This document shows, piece by piece, positions 25,813 through 34,508 of a DNA stretch of 43,435 bases. The notes beneath the pieces are model-generated. The model had not been told where the DNA came from. It ran no database searches and saw only the letters and a program-made list of their open reading frames with translations. The translations under genes were made by a program, and so were the position numbers. The number at the start of each line of letters is the position of its first letter. The first letter of the stretch is position 1. The stretch is from positions 1 through 43,435 of the forward strand of contig DASZRK010000063.1 in assembly GCA_035549195.1 (NCBI GenBank), written 5' to 3'. The DNA comes from a bacterium. GTDB lineage: Bacteria > Oederibacteriota > Muellerivitia > Muellerivitales > Muellerivitaceae.

Positions 25813-26654
25813 GGGTTTTGGGAGGTCTCCATCGGTTCTAGGAGCAAGAGGTGGCCTTCGTTGACCGGCTCTAAAGTGACCTGCAAAGCGGGGGCTTTGG
25901 GAAAAGCTCCAATTACCTTCTGTTTTTCCCGGGTCTCCATGGCCTGAAGAAGGGAAGGATCAGGATATAGGTCCAAAAGATGCCCGTTCAAAAGATCCTT
26001 TCCAGGGAGGCCCAGGAGTTCCGCAACGGCAGGACCTGTCCCCCGGATATTGAAATGAGGATCGATCAAAAGGTGGCCGGCCGATAGGGCGGGCAGTGGC
26101 ACGTGGATCTCCCGACCGGGTACCGAAGGAGTCGAGGCGGGAAGGGAACCCGGAATAGGGTCTGGAACCGGTCGATATCGGGATGGAAGCATCAAAAAAC
26201 AGAGACCCAAAAGGAAGGTCAATAGACCGCACGATGAGGCAGTTTTCCATGGATCGAGGAGAGGAGCAAGTTCCAGGATGAAATGGTATTGAGCATTGTC
26301 CTCGCCGGTGAAAGAGGCCTCGTGGAGGATCGAATCCGGAAAGAGGAAACGGTCCCCATCGTTCCCGGGCCGTGGTAATAAGCTCTGATTCCCGCCCGAA
26401 AGGATCGGGGTATCGTTGCGGGTCACCCGAAAGACCCGGGTCTGCTCCATGGACTCCAGGGATTTTCCCCAATCGATGGCGCCCATATCGTCGCCCGATC
26501 GGAGGATATATCGAAGATGGTCCTGAAGGACCTGGGCCAAGCCGGTTTCCTGCTTGAGGTCAAAATGAAGAACACACCCAAAAGAGATGGCAAAGACCGC
26601 CAAGGCGGGAAACAGGATGAGGGAGGCCATTTTAAAGGGGAAAGGGCGTTCCAT
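25800..26654 (-). CDS. Membrane sensor-like protein with periplasmic loop and C-terminal PAS domain, no output domain
   Basis: A 284-residue protein. One membrane segment lies at about 8-30, an extracytoplasmic domain at about 31-135 and a second membrane segment at about 138-157. After a Pro-rich linker, a PAS-like domain occupies about 190-275 (GHLLIDPHFNIRGTGPAVAELLG). The layout is that of a two-component sensor kinase, but the reading frame ends after the PAS domain. No kinase, GGDEF or HAMP/effector region follows. The ATG at 26654 has GGAAAGA upstream. It could pass signals by protein contact. Gene decay is less likely, as the frame is clean. Confidence 0.65.
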   Translation of the reverse strand: MERPFPFKMASLILFPALAVFAISFGCVLHFDLKQETGLAQVLQDHLRYILRSGDDMGAIDWGKSLESMEQTRVFRVTRNDTPILSGGNQSLLPRPGNDGDRFLFPDSILHEASFTGEDNAQYHFILELAPLLDPWKTASSCGLLTFLLGLCFLMLPSRYRPVPDPIPGSLPASTPSVPGREIHVPLPALSAGHLLIDPHFNIRGTGPAVAELLGLPGKDLLNGHLLDLYPDPSLLQAMETREKQKVIGAFPKAPALQVTLEPVNEGHLLLLEPMETSQNPKNP

Positions 26655-26658
26655 TGTC

Positions 26659-26687
26659 TTTCCAGGGTTTTCAAAAAGGGCTATAAT
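26659..26687 (+). promoter_or_regulatory. Probable promoter of the pheA operon
   Basis: TTTCCA (26659-26664) and a perfect TATAAT (26682-26687) are 17 bases apart. The leader to the pheA start is about 48 bases. I see no attenuator peptide or T-box in it. Confidence 0.6.
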
Positions 26688-26741
26688 CCGGCAACATTTT
26701 TCATTTTAGGGCATTTCCAAACCCAATAAAGCGGGAAAACC

Positions 26742-27815
26742 TTGAAAAAAGACCTGAAACACTACCGTGATGCCATCGATCGGGTGGACCAACAACTGGT
26801 CAAGTTATTGAACGAACGAGCCCGCCATGTCCTGGGGATCAAGGAACTCAAGGACAAGGGGGCTCTGCAATTCTATGCTCCGCACCGGGAAAAAGAGGTC
26901 TATCGGCGGGTGGCCAAGGCCAACCAGGGACCCTTTCCCACGGAGACCCTCCATTCCATTTTTTGCGAGATCATGTCGGGTTCCTTGGCTTTGGAATCCA
27001 AACTGAAGGTCGCCTTTTTCGGACTGCCCGGGACCAACACCCACATCGCCGCTCTCCAGAAATTCGGACATTCCAGTGATTACATTTCCGGCCCGACGCT
27101 GAAGGACGTTTTCCTGGAAGTGGAGCGGGGACGGGCCCATTACGGGGTGGTCCCCATCGAGAACTCCACCGAAGGCATGGTCAACCATACCCTGGACCTC
27201 TTCGTGGAATCGGACCTGAAGATATGCTCCGAGATCCTCATGCCCATCTCCCACACCCTCATGTCGAGGACCGGGTCGCTCCAAAAGGTGAAGACGGTCC
27301 ATAGCCACCCGCAAGCCCTGGGGCAGTGTCGGATCTGGCTGGAAGCCAACTTGCCGGGCATCAAGGTGGTGGAAAGCGCCAGTACGGCCAAGGCGGCCCA
27401 ACAGGCGGCTTCCGATGCCAAGGCCGCGGCCATCGCTCCGGACCTAGCCGCCAAAATGTACCGGCTGCGTCCCATCGCGCGGCATATCGAGGACATGCAG
27501 GACAACTACACCCGCTTCCTGGTCATCGGCCGCACCAATGCCGAGCGGACGGGCGCGGACAAGACCTCCCTCATGGTCTCCATCAAGGACAAGGTGGGCG
27601 CCCTTTTCGCGCTCCTCCGTCCTTTCGAGAAACGAGGGTTGAACCTGACGAGCATCGAGTCCCGTCCTTCGCGGAAGAAGGCCTGGGATTATTATTTCTT
27701 CATCGACTTCCTGGGGCACATCAGCGATCCCCTGGTTTTGGAGGCGGTGGAGGAGATCGAATCGGCTTCCCTGACGGTAAAAGTGCTGGGTTCCTATCCC
27801 CGCAGCGAGAATTAA
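26742..27815 (+). CDS. pheA: Bifunctional chorismate mutase/prephenate dehydratase (P-protein)
   Basis: A 357-residue enzyme making phenylpyruvate from chorismate. The AroQ-type chorismate mutase occupies about 1-85 (YRDAIDRVDQQLVKLLNERA). The prephenate dehydratase follows at about 88-265 (VVPIENSTEGMVNHTLDLF; NYTRFLVIG). The ACT regulatory domain is at about 275-350 with the Phe-binding pattern NLTSIESRPSRK. Feedback inhibition by phenylalanine is expected from the ACT domain. The start is TTG at 26742, preceded by GGGAAAA. First gene of the aromatic cluster. Confidence 0.97.
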   Translation: MKKDLKHYRDAIDRVDQQLVKLLNERARHVLGIKELKDKGALQFYAPHREKEVYRRVAKANQGPFPTETLHSIFCEIMSGSLALESKLKVAFFGLPGTNTHIAALQKFGHSSDYISGPTLKDVFLEVERGRAHYGVVPIENSTEGMVNHTLDLFVESDLKICSEILMPISHTLMSRTGSLQKVKTVHSHPQALGQCRIWLEANLPGIKVVESASTAKAAQQAASDAKAAAIAPDLAAKMYRLRPIARHIEDMQDNYTRFLVIGRTNAERTGADKTSLMVSIKDKVGALFALLRPFEKRGLNLTSIESRPSRKKAWDYYFFIDFLGHISDPLVLEAVEEIESASLTVKVLGSYPRSEN

Positions 27816-27816
27816 G

Positions 27817-28908
27817 ATGGCCTTTCCCGTCGCCTTTCGTGCCCATTTAGCGGCCATGAAGCCCTATGTTCCGGGCAAGCCTATCGAAGAGCTCGAACGG
27901 GAACTCGGCATCACCAACGCCTCCAAATTGGCCTCCAACGAAAACCCCTTGGGACCATCGCCCAAGGTCCTTGAGGCGATCCAAAAAGCCCTGCCTAAGA
28001 TCGGGCGTTACCCGGATGGGGGGGCCCATCATCTTTCGGGAGCCCTGGCGAAACACTTGGGCGTGGACCCCAAGCAAATCCTGTTGGGCCATGGTTCGAA
28101 CGAGCTTCTGGTCCTTTTGGGACAGATGGTCCTGTCGCCGGGCGATGAAGTCCTTTTTTCACAGGGAAGTTTCCTGCTTTACCCGTTGGTGGCCCAACTC
28201 TTCGAGGCGAAACCGGTCGAGGCCCCGGCCAAGGAGTTCACCCACGACATGGGGGCTTTCCTCAAGGCTTTGACGCCCAAGACCCGGTTGGTCTTCCTTT
28301 GCAACCCCAACAATCCGACGGGGACCATGATCCCGCTCGCCCAGGTGGAAGACTTCCTGAAGGCCTGCCCCCCGCAGGTCCTAGTGGTCCTGGACGAGGC
28401 CTATTACGAATACGTGGAAGATCCGGCTTATTTCGGTTCCATTGCCCTTTTGTCGAAATATCCGAACCTGGTGGTCCTGAGGACCTTTTCCAAGGCCTAC
28501 GGGCTGGCGGGCCTGCGTGTCGGCTACGGCGTGGCCCGGCCCGAATTGGTGGAGATCTACCAAAAGACCCGCCAGCCCTTCAACGTGAACAGCATGGCCA
28601 TGACAGCGGCCGAGGCCGCCTTGGGCGACCCGGACCACATGAAGAAAGCGGTGGAATTGAATGGACGTATGCGCAAGGTCCTGTCCGACGGCCTGCGTGA
28701 ACTTGGATTGCGGCCCTTGCCGACCCAATCCAACTTCGTTTATTTCGAGATCGAAGGAGCACCGGACCTCTACCAAGCGCTCCTCCAAAAGGGGATGATC
28801 GTGCGTCCCATGGGCCCGGGGGCTTTGCGGGTCACCACGGGTACGGAGGCCGAGACCCGGTCCTTCCTCAAGGCCTTTCGCGAAGTGCTGGCCTGGGGGA
28901 AGAAGTGA
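27817..28908 (+). CDS. hisC: Histidinol-phosphate/aromatic aminotransferase
   Basis: A 363-residue class II PLP aminotransferase of the HisC family. Signatures are KLASNENPLGPSPK, NPNNPTG, VVLDEAYYEY and the PLP lysine in RTFSKAYGLAGLRVGYG (K226). It starts one base after the pheA stop. Its place between pheA and tyrA suggests it also transaminates phenylpyruvate and hydroxyphenylpyruvate (or prephenate). This is known for HisC enzymes of some Gram-positive bacteria. No his genes are in the window. Confidence 0.95.
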   Translation: MAFPVAFRAHLAAMKPYVPGKPIEELERELGITNASKLASNENPLGPSPKVLEAIQKALPKIGRYPDGGAHHLSGALAKHLGVDPKQILLGHGSNELLVLLGQMVLSPGDEVLFSQGSFLLYPLVAQLFEAKPVEAPAKEFTHDMGAFLKALTPKTRLVFLCNPNNPTGTMIPLAQVEDFLKACPPQVLVVLDEAYYEYVEDPAYFGSIALLSKYPNLVVLRTFSKAYGLAGLRVGYGVARPELVEIYQKTRQPFNVNSMAMTAAEAALGDPDHMKKAVELNGRMRKVLSDGLRELGLRPLPTQSNFVYFEIEGAPDLYQALLQKGMIVRPMGPGALRVTTGTEAETRSFLKAFREVLAWGKK

Positions 28909-29747
28909 TGCGCCCCAAGGTCGCGATCATCGGGGTCGGACTCCTGGGCGGATCCATCGCTTTGGGACTTCGGAAACGGGGCGGTTTCCGGTTGGTGGGG
29001 TGGAACCACCGGGCTTCCTCGCGCAAGAAGGCGGCGAAGTTATTGCCGGTGGCCACGAGCTTCGAGGAGGCGGTGAAGGATTCGGATATCGTCCTTCTTT
29101 GCGCCCATTCCTCGGCCATTGGTGAGGAACTTCGGCGGATACCGGCGATTTCCAAACGCCGTGTCCTTATCATGGATGTTTCCAGCGTCAAAGGCGGCAT
29201 CGTTGCCGCCGCCCGGAATGTTCCCGGCATCGCCCGGCATTTTGTCCCTTGCCATCCCATGGCCGGAAAGGAGAGGTCCGGGCCAGCGCATGCGGACGCC
29301 GACCTGTACCGGGGCAAGACGCTTTTCATCACGCCCTTACGGGGAACGCCCCGCGCCTTGGTGAGGAAGGCGGAAGCCTTTTGGAGAATTTTGGGGGCTT
29401 TGCCTTGCAAGCTCGATCCCGAACGGCATGACCGGGTGGTCGCCATGACCAGCCACCTGCCCCATCTTTTGGCCTCGGCCATGATGGCGCTCTACGGAGA
29501 AAAAGGAGGGAACCCCGCCTTCGCCCGGGCCATCGGGTCCGGCTTCCGTGACTTCACCCGGATCGCCGGTGGTAATCCAACCATGTGGCGCGACATCGTC
29601 GAGATGAATCACAAGGAGATCGAACGGGCCCTGAGGGGCTACAAAAGGATCCTGGGATCCATGGAACGGAACCTGAAGTCGGGCAAGGGGGCCTATTGGA
29701 ACGATTTCTTTGGTAAGGCCAAACGGCGGAGGGAAAAACTCCCGTGA
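28908..29747 (+). CDS. tyrA: Prephenate dehydrogenase (TyrA family)
   Basis: A 279-residue NAD(P)-dependent enzyme converting prephenate (or arogenate) toward tyrosine. The Rossmann fingerprint is VAIIGVGLLGGSIALGLRK. HPMAGKERSGP and TSHLPHLLASA are typical TyrA active-site segments. There is no fused chorismate mutase or C-terminal ACT domain, so control may rest on PheA and DAHP synthase. The ATG overlaps the hisC stop as TGATG; an adjacent GTG at 28905 is an alternative one codon earlier. Confidence 0.95.
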   Translation: MRPKVAIIGVGLLGGSIALGLRKRGGFRLVGWNHRASSRKKAAKLLPVATSFEEAVKDSDIVLLCAHSSAIGEELRRIPAISKRRVLIMDVSSVKGGIVAAARNVPGIARHFVPCHPMAGKERSGPAHADADLYRGKTLFITPLRGTPRALVRKAEAFWRILGALPCKLDPERHDRVVAMTSHLPHLLASAMMALYGEKGGNPAFARAIGSGFRDFTRIAGGNPTMWRDIVEMNHKEIERALRGYKRILGSMERNLKSGKGAYWNDFFGKAKRRREKLP

Positions 29748-31039
29748 AAAAGATGACCGTCCATCCTGTCCAAGGGCTGAAGGGTACCTTGGTGGTCCCC
29801 GGGGACAAGTCCATTTCCCACCGGGCCGTCATGTTGGGTTCGCTTGCTTATGGCAAGACCACTGTCCGGCATTTCCTTGATTCGGCCGATTGCCTCTCCA
29901 CGGCCGCCATCTTCCGGGCCCTGGGGGTAAAGATCCGACAAAAAGGCGACCGGATGGAGATATGGGGAAAGGGCCTCAACTCGCTCAAGCCAAGCCCCAA
30001 GGTCCTGGATGCGGGCAATTCGGGGACTTCCGCGCGGATCCTCCTCGGGCTCCTGTCCGGCCAGCCCTTCACCACCCGTCTGACGGGGGATAAATACCTT
30101 CGCCGACGTCCCATGCGCCGGGTGGTCGAGCCCTTGACCCGCATGGGAGCCCGGTTCTCGGGGCCGGACCAATCCAATCTTCTGCCCCTGAGGATCGAGC
30201 CGAGACCCTTGAAGGGCATCCATTATGAACTTCCCGTGGCCAGCGCCCAGGTGAAGAGCGCCCTGATGATGGCGGGCCTTTTCGCCCACGGCAAGACGGT
30301 CATCACCGAGCCGGCCCCGACCCGGGACCATACGGAACGGATGTTCAGTGCCTTCTCCATCCCCTTCAAAAAAAAGGGGAAGGTCATCACGGTCCCGGGG
30401 CCCACGGCGCCCTTCAAGGGAAGGGACCTGATGGTCCCCGGAGACATTTCCTCCGCGGCCTTCTTCATCGTGGCGGGCCTCATCGTCCCCGGTGCCAAGC
30501 TCCAGTTGAAGGGGGTGGGCGTGAACCCCACCCGCACCGGCCTCTTGGACGCCCTCGGACGGATGGGGGCCAAGATCACGATCAAGAACATCCCGGTGGG
30601 CCGGGGCGAGGAACCCGTGGCCGACCTGACGGTGAGCACCTCGTCCCTCCAGGGGATCCGGGTGGAGGGGGAAATGGTCCCGCGGATGGTCGATGAATTC
30701 CCGATCTTCGCCGTGGCGGCCACCCAGGCCCATGGGACCACGGTGGTCAGGGACGCCCAGGAATTAAGGGTGAAGGAATCGGACCGCATCCTCATGATGG
30801 AAGTGACCCTGCGCCGGATGGGCGCCGATATCCTGGCCACGCCCGACGGCTGGGTCATCAAGGGCCCCACGCCCCTGAAGGGCGCGGTCTGCTCTTCGGG
30901 AGGCGATCACCGGATCGCCATGTCGTTGGCGGTGGCGGGGCTCATCGCCCAAGGGGCCACGACCATCAACGATACCGAGAACATCGACACATCCTTCCCG
31001 GGGTTCGAAAAAATGCTTCGAAAGGCCTGTATCCCATGA
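29744..31039 (+). CDS. aroA: 3-phosphoshikimate 1-carboxyvinyltransferase (EPSP synthase)
   Basis: A 431-residue shikimate-pathway enzyme joining shikimate-3-phosphate and PEP. Signatures are VVPGDKSISHRAVMLGSLA (K22), LDAGNSGTSARILLGLL, PVASAQVKSALMMAGL, VPGDISSAAFFIVAG, VDEFPIFAVAAT and ELRVKESDRI. The GAGT region before the GTSAR motif reads GNSGT, as in class II-type enzymes. The GTG start overlaps the tyrA stop (GTGA), and the stop overlaps cmk (ATGA). Confidence 0.97.
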   Translation: MKKMTVHPVQGLKGTLVVPGDKSISHRAVMLGSLAYGKTTVRHFLDSADCLSTAAIFRALGVKIRQKGDRMEIWGKGLNSLKPSPKVLDAGNSGTSARILLGLLSGQPFTTRLTGDKYLRRRPMRRVVEPLTRMGARFSGPDQSNLLPLRIEPRPLKGIHYELPVASAQVKSALMMAGLFAHGKTVITEPAPTRDHTERMFSAFSIPFKKKGKVITVPGPTAPFKGRDLMVPGDISSAAFFIVAGLIVPGAKLQLKGVGVNPTRTGLLDALGRMGAKITIKNIPVGRGEEPVADLTVSTSSLQGIRVEGEMVPRMVDEFPIFAVAATQAHGTTVVRDAQELRVKESDRILMMEVTLRRMGADILATPDGWVIKGPTPLKGAVCSSGGDHRIAMSLAVAGLIAQGATTINDTENIDTSFPGFEKMLRKACIP

Positions 31040-31725
31040 GTCCTGTCATCATCGTCGCCATCGATGGGCCCGCCGGCGCGGGTAAAAGCACCGTGGCCAA
31101 GACCCTGGCCAAGAAACTGGGTTTCCTGCACATCGATACCGGGGCCATGTACCGCGCGGTCACTTGGGCGGCCCTACGCCAAAAAGCGGACCTGAAAGAT
31201 GAGAAGGTTCTGGAGGCCATCGCCCGCTCCGCCCGCATCGAGCTCAAACCCGCCGAACCCCAGAACCGGGTCTTCCTGGACGGGGAAGAGGTGACCCAGG
31301 CCATCCGCACCCCCGAGGTCACCCAGGCTTCCGCCCATATCGCTAATTGCGTGCCGGTCCGTCGGATCCTGGTGGCCCGCCAGCAGCAGATGGGCAGGAT
31401 CGACAGCGCCCCTTACGGTGGGGCGGTCCTGGAAGGAAGGGACATCGCCACCGATGTGTTCCCCGACGCCCAATACAAGTTCTATCTGGACGCCTCGGTG
31501 GAGACCCGGGCCAAAAGGCGTCTGGCGGAGCTGGCCAAGACAGGTGTCAAGACCAGTTTGGAGGAGGTCATGGCCGACGTGAAGGCGCGCGACGACCGGG
31601 ACATGAACCGGGCCGTCGGGGGCCTACGAAAGACCCCCGAAAGCATCGTGATGGACCATTCGGACCTGGGCGTGGAGGAGTCGGCCCAGGCCTTGCTTGA
31701 ATTCATCCGCAAGAATCCCCGGTGA
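31036..31725 (+). CDS. cmk: Cytidylate kinase
   Basis: A 229-residue kinase phosphorylating CMP and dCMP. The P-loop DGPAGAGKST (9-18), LHIDTGAMYRAVTW, GRDIATDVFPDAQYKFYLDAS and the lid region RDDRDMNRAVGGL are family hallmarks. The order aroA-cmk is widespread. The usual rpsA partner lies about 9 kb downstream here, separated by a cyclase, envelope genes, DAHP synthase and plsC. Confidence 0.97.
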   Translation: MSPVIIVAIDGPAGAGKSTVAKTLAKKLGFLHIDTGAMYRAVTWAALRQKADLKDEKVLEAIARSARIELKPAEPQNRVFLDGEEVTQAIRTPEVTQASAHIANCVPVRRILVARQQQMGRIDSAPYGGAVLEGRDIATDVFPDAQYKFYLDASVETRAKRRLAELAKTGVKTSLEEVMADVKARDDRDMNRAVGGLRKTPESIVMDHSDLGVEESAQALLEFIRKNPR

Positions 31726-31728
31726 CCC

Positions 31729-32763
31729 ATGAGCGCTCCTGAGGACCGTTTCATTTACAGACCAAAGATCACCGAGTTGACCGGTTGGGCCATGCTCCTT
31801 TTCGGCGTGACCGCCGGTTTTTGTTTCTATCTCACGCAAGATCCGGGGGTCTCGGTGGAGGTCGGATCGGCGGGGGCGGTCTTCCTCATTTTTTCCTGGA
31901 TGGACCTTTCCCACAAATCCCAAAGAGGCCTTTACGTCGAGCTTCAACAGTTCCTTTTACGCTGCAAGATCCTGCCGGCCGACTACAAGATCGACCGCAA
32001 CCCGAGCCTTTCCACCCTGGAAAAACGGAAGAAGGAATTCATGGATATGGCGGCCGCCCATTTCCAGCAAAGCGAGAAAAAATTGACCGAGGCCCGGTAC
32101 GTCCTGGACCGTTTCGTGGGGACCAAGGGCTCCCAATTCGCGACGGAGAAGGGACGGCAGGCGGTTTGGGAGGGGCAGGTCCAACGGGCCATCGTGCTTT
32201 TTTCGGATGTGCGCGGGTTCACCTCCATGACCGAGAAATTGAAACCCCAGGAGACGGTGCGGTTCCTGAACCGGATGTTCACCGAGTTCGAGGAGGTCCT
32301 CGCCTTCGCCGGAGGCGAGATCAACAAGTTCATCGGCGACGCGGTGCTTTGCTTCTTCCCGTTCCCGGAGGACAACCCCGAGCCCGCCGTCAAACGGGCC
32401 ATCCTGGCGGGACTGCGCCTCCAGGACGCCTTCCATCAGATCCAGGGGACCTTCCGGGAGACCTATTCGGAGTCGGTCCACACCGGTTTGGGCGTGGGGA
32501 TGGCCGGTGGGGAGGTGATCCTGGGGAACCTGGGGTCCGCCCGCCGGATGGAATTCACCCTGATCGGGGATACGGTCAATCTGGCTTCCCGTCTTTGTTC
32601 CATCGCCGAGGACGGACAGGTATTGGTCAACCAGGACTTGGCCCAAGTGGCCGCCGATTCCTTCCGGATGGAAGCCCTGGAGCCGGTGCGGTTGAAGGGC
32701 AAGACGGGCACCTATCGTCCCTATTCGGTGACGGGTGAAATGATCCGGCAGGGACTCGCCTGA
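31729..32763 (+). CDS. Membrane class III adenylate/guanylate cyclase
   Basis: A 344-residue protein. A two-helix membrane hairpin (about 17-36 and 44-60) and a linker with coiled character (about 90-125) lead to a class III cyclase domain (about 148-330). Metal aspartates are present in LFSDVRGFTS (D160) and NKFIGDAVL (D204). The substrate-recognition Lys is in EINKF (K200), and the transition-state Asn/Arg pair is in GDTVNLASRL. It therefore looks catalytic. ATP is the more likely substrate, but this cannot be settled by eye. It starts 3 bases after cmk and precedes two envelope genes with close spacing. Confidence 0.9.
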   Translation: MSAPEDRFIYRPKITELTGWAMLLFGVTAGFCFYLTQDPGVSVEVGSAGAVFLIFSWMDLSHKSQRGLYVELQQFLLRCKILPADYKIDRNPSLSTLEKRKKEFMDMAAAHFQQSEKKLTEARYVLDRFVGTKGSQFATEKGRQAVWEGQVQRAIVLFSDVRGFTSMTEKLKPQETVRFLNRMFTEFEEVLAFAGGEINKFIGDAVLCFFPFPEDNPEPAVKRAILAGLRLQDAFHQIQGTFRETYSESVHTGLGVGMAGGEVILGNLGSARRMEFTLIGDTVNLASRLCSIAEDGQVLVNQDLAQVAADSFRMEALEPVRLKGKTGTYRPYSVTGEMIRQGLA

Positions 32764-32798
32764 AACCCGTCCTCCTGTCCGGCATCCGAAAGGATCCC

Positions 32799-34508
32799 AT
32801 GCGCGACTGGAGCAAACCCGCTTTCACCTTGCTCCTGGGGATGGCCCTCTGTTTCTTCTGCCTCAACCTTTACCTTTCCAACCTGCCGGTCAATTACACC
32901 TATGACGGGATGGTCTTCGCCTCGAAGGTCGAGAGCGACCATTTCCCGCTTTGGGATTATTTCCATCCCCACCATCTCCTTTACACCTTCCTGGGCCGTC
33001 TTCTGTTCCTCTGGGGAAGGGCCCATGGGGCCGCTTGGGACGGCCTGGTCACCCTTCAGTTCTTCGATCTGACCACGGGCGTGCTGGGCGTCCTGTTGCT
33101 TTTCCACCTCCTGGTGCGGGAGACGGACGACCGGTTCGTCGCCGCCCTTTGCGCCACGGGGTTGGCCTGCACCCTCAGCTATTGGTATTTCTCCACCACG
33201 CCCGGTGTGCGGATCTTCGCCACGGTCACGCCCCTTTTGGCCTGGTATGTCCTGACCTGGCAGAAAAAGCTCCCGCCGTTCTTCGGCCTGGTGGTGGGTC
33301 TTTTCCATGCCCTGGCCGCCTTGGGTCATCAAACCAACCTTTTGCTCGTTCCGGCCTTCCTGGGCGGGTTCTGGTGCATCCCGGGCCGCACGGCGTGGGA
33401 AAAACTGCGCATGTGCCTTTATTATTCCGTCTCCCTCACCGCCGGGGTGCTTTCGGCCTATGGTTTCGTCGGACGTTATGTCTGTTACCGCAAGACCTAC
33501 GAGAGCTGGCTTTGGTGGGTCTTTTCCTATTTCCATGTGAAGGCCTGGGGCGGGCATCTGGAACAGGCCGGGGTGGACCGGGGGAAATTCGCCATGGTGC
33601 AGGCCTTTCTCGCCAAGGCCGTGCCCACGCAGGTCATGGTGGATCCGTTCACTTTCGAAGCGGCCAAGACCCTTTTCCAATACGCCCTTTGGTCCCTCCT
33701 GGCGGTGCTCCTTTTGAGGTCCTTCCACTATTGGAAGGGGCACCGTCAGGCCCTTTGGATGTCCCTGCTTTGGCTCGTCGCCTATGTCCCTTTCTTCATC
33801 TGGTGGGAACCTTGGAACATCGAATTCTGGGTTTCCTCCACCGTCCCTTGCTGGGTCCTGATCGGCCTGGTGGCTTCGGACCTGTCGAGCCTCTGGTCCC
33901 AGCCCGTGGTCCATTGGGCCAACCGCCTTTTTTTCAGCGGACTTTGGGCCGGATTGGTGGTTTTGCTTTTTTTCTACAATTTTCACGGCAATCTGGTGAG
34001 GTCGGCCACCAATGCCTATGGCCACAAGGCCCTCTTGGGGGCCTTGGACTGGAAGGTGCGCAAGGACGACCTGCTGGTCCTGGACGGCATCAACACCATT
34101 CCTTTCTATATCGACCGTTACTACAAGCGGGATTACCTGAGCCTGCACGCTTTCCTGAAGCGCTACGAACCCAAACCCGCCGACAAGAAGGCGACCCCGG
34201 TCCCGACGTCCCAGGCGACGCCAACGCCTCCGCCCGATCCGTGGAAGGATCTTTCCGATCTTTTCGCGGGCGTTTGGAAGCGCCACCGGAAGGTTTGGGT
34301 CTTGACCGAGGCGGTGGATGAAAAGGATGATTGGCGGATCCGGTTGGAGAACCTGATGAAGCTTCCGCCGGGGAAGTTGACCGAATTCTTCAAAAGCTAC
34401 GAATTGAGGCCCGTGACCTACCAGAAGAAGATCTATTTCTACGAGGTGGTCCAGCCCAGTCCAACCCCCTCGCCCAAGCCGTCCCCCAAGGCCCTCCATG
34501 CGCCCTAG
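32799..34508 (+). CDS. Polytopic GT-C-like membrane protein, possible protein/polymer O-glycosyltransferase
   Basis: A 569-residue inner-membrane protein with about ten hydrophobic helices in residues 8-400 and a 165-residue soluble tail. The first outside loop has an acidic residue (NYTYDGMVF) followed by FHPHHLLYTFLGRLLFLWGR. This resembles the Asp ... HPPG-x-P-L-x-x-L-L-G-R pattern of DUF2723/TMEM260-type GT-C transferases, so a lipid-linked sugar transferase is a fair inference. The tail contains two Pro/Thr-rich stretches (TPVPTSQATPTPPPDP and SPTPSPKPSP). AAAGGAT precedes the ATG. It overlaps the next gene by 11 bases, which points to a joint function. Donor and acceptor are unknown. 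Confidence 0.65.
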   Translation: MRDWSKPAFTLLLGMALCFFCLNLYLSNLPVNYTYDGMVFASKVESDHFPLWDYFHPHHLLYTFLGRLLFLWGRAHGAAWDGLVTLQFFDLTTGVLGVLLLFHLLVRETDDRFVAALCATGLACTLSYWYFSTTPGVRIFATVTPLLAWYVLTWQKKLPPFFGLVVGLFHALAALGHQTNLLLVPAFLGGFWCIPGRTAWEKLRMCLYYSVSLTAGVLSAYGFVGRYVCYRKTYESWLWWVFSYFHVKAWGGHLEQAGVDRGKFAMVQAFLAKAVPTQVMVDPFTFEAAKTLFQYALWSLLAVLLLRSFHYWKGHRQALWMSLLWLVAYVPFFIWWEPWNIEFWVSSTVPCWVLIGLVASDLSSLWSQPVVHWANRLFFSGLWAGLVVLLFFYNFHGNLVRSATNAYGHKALLGALDWKVRKDDLLVLDGINTIPFYIDRYYKRDYLSLHAFLKRYEPKPADKKATPVPTSQATPTPPPDPWKDLSDLFAGVWKRHRKVWVLTEAVDEKDDWRIRLENLMKLPPGKLTEFFKSYELRPVTYQKKIYFYEVVQPSPTPSPKPSPKALHAP

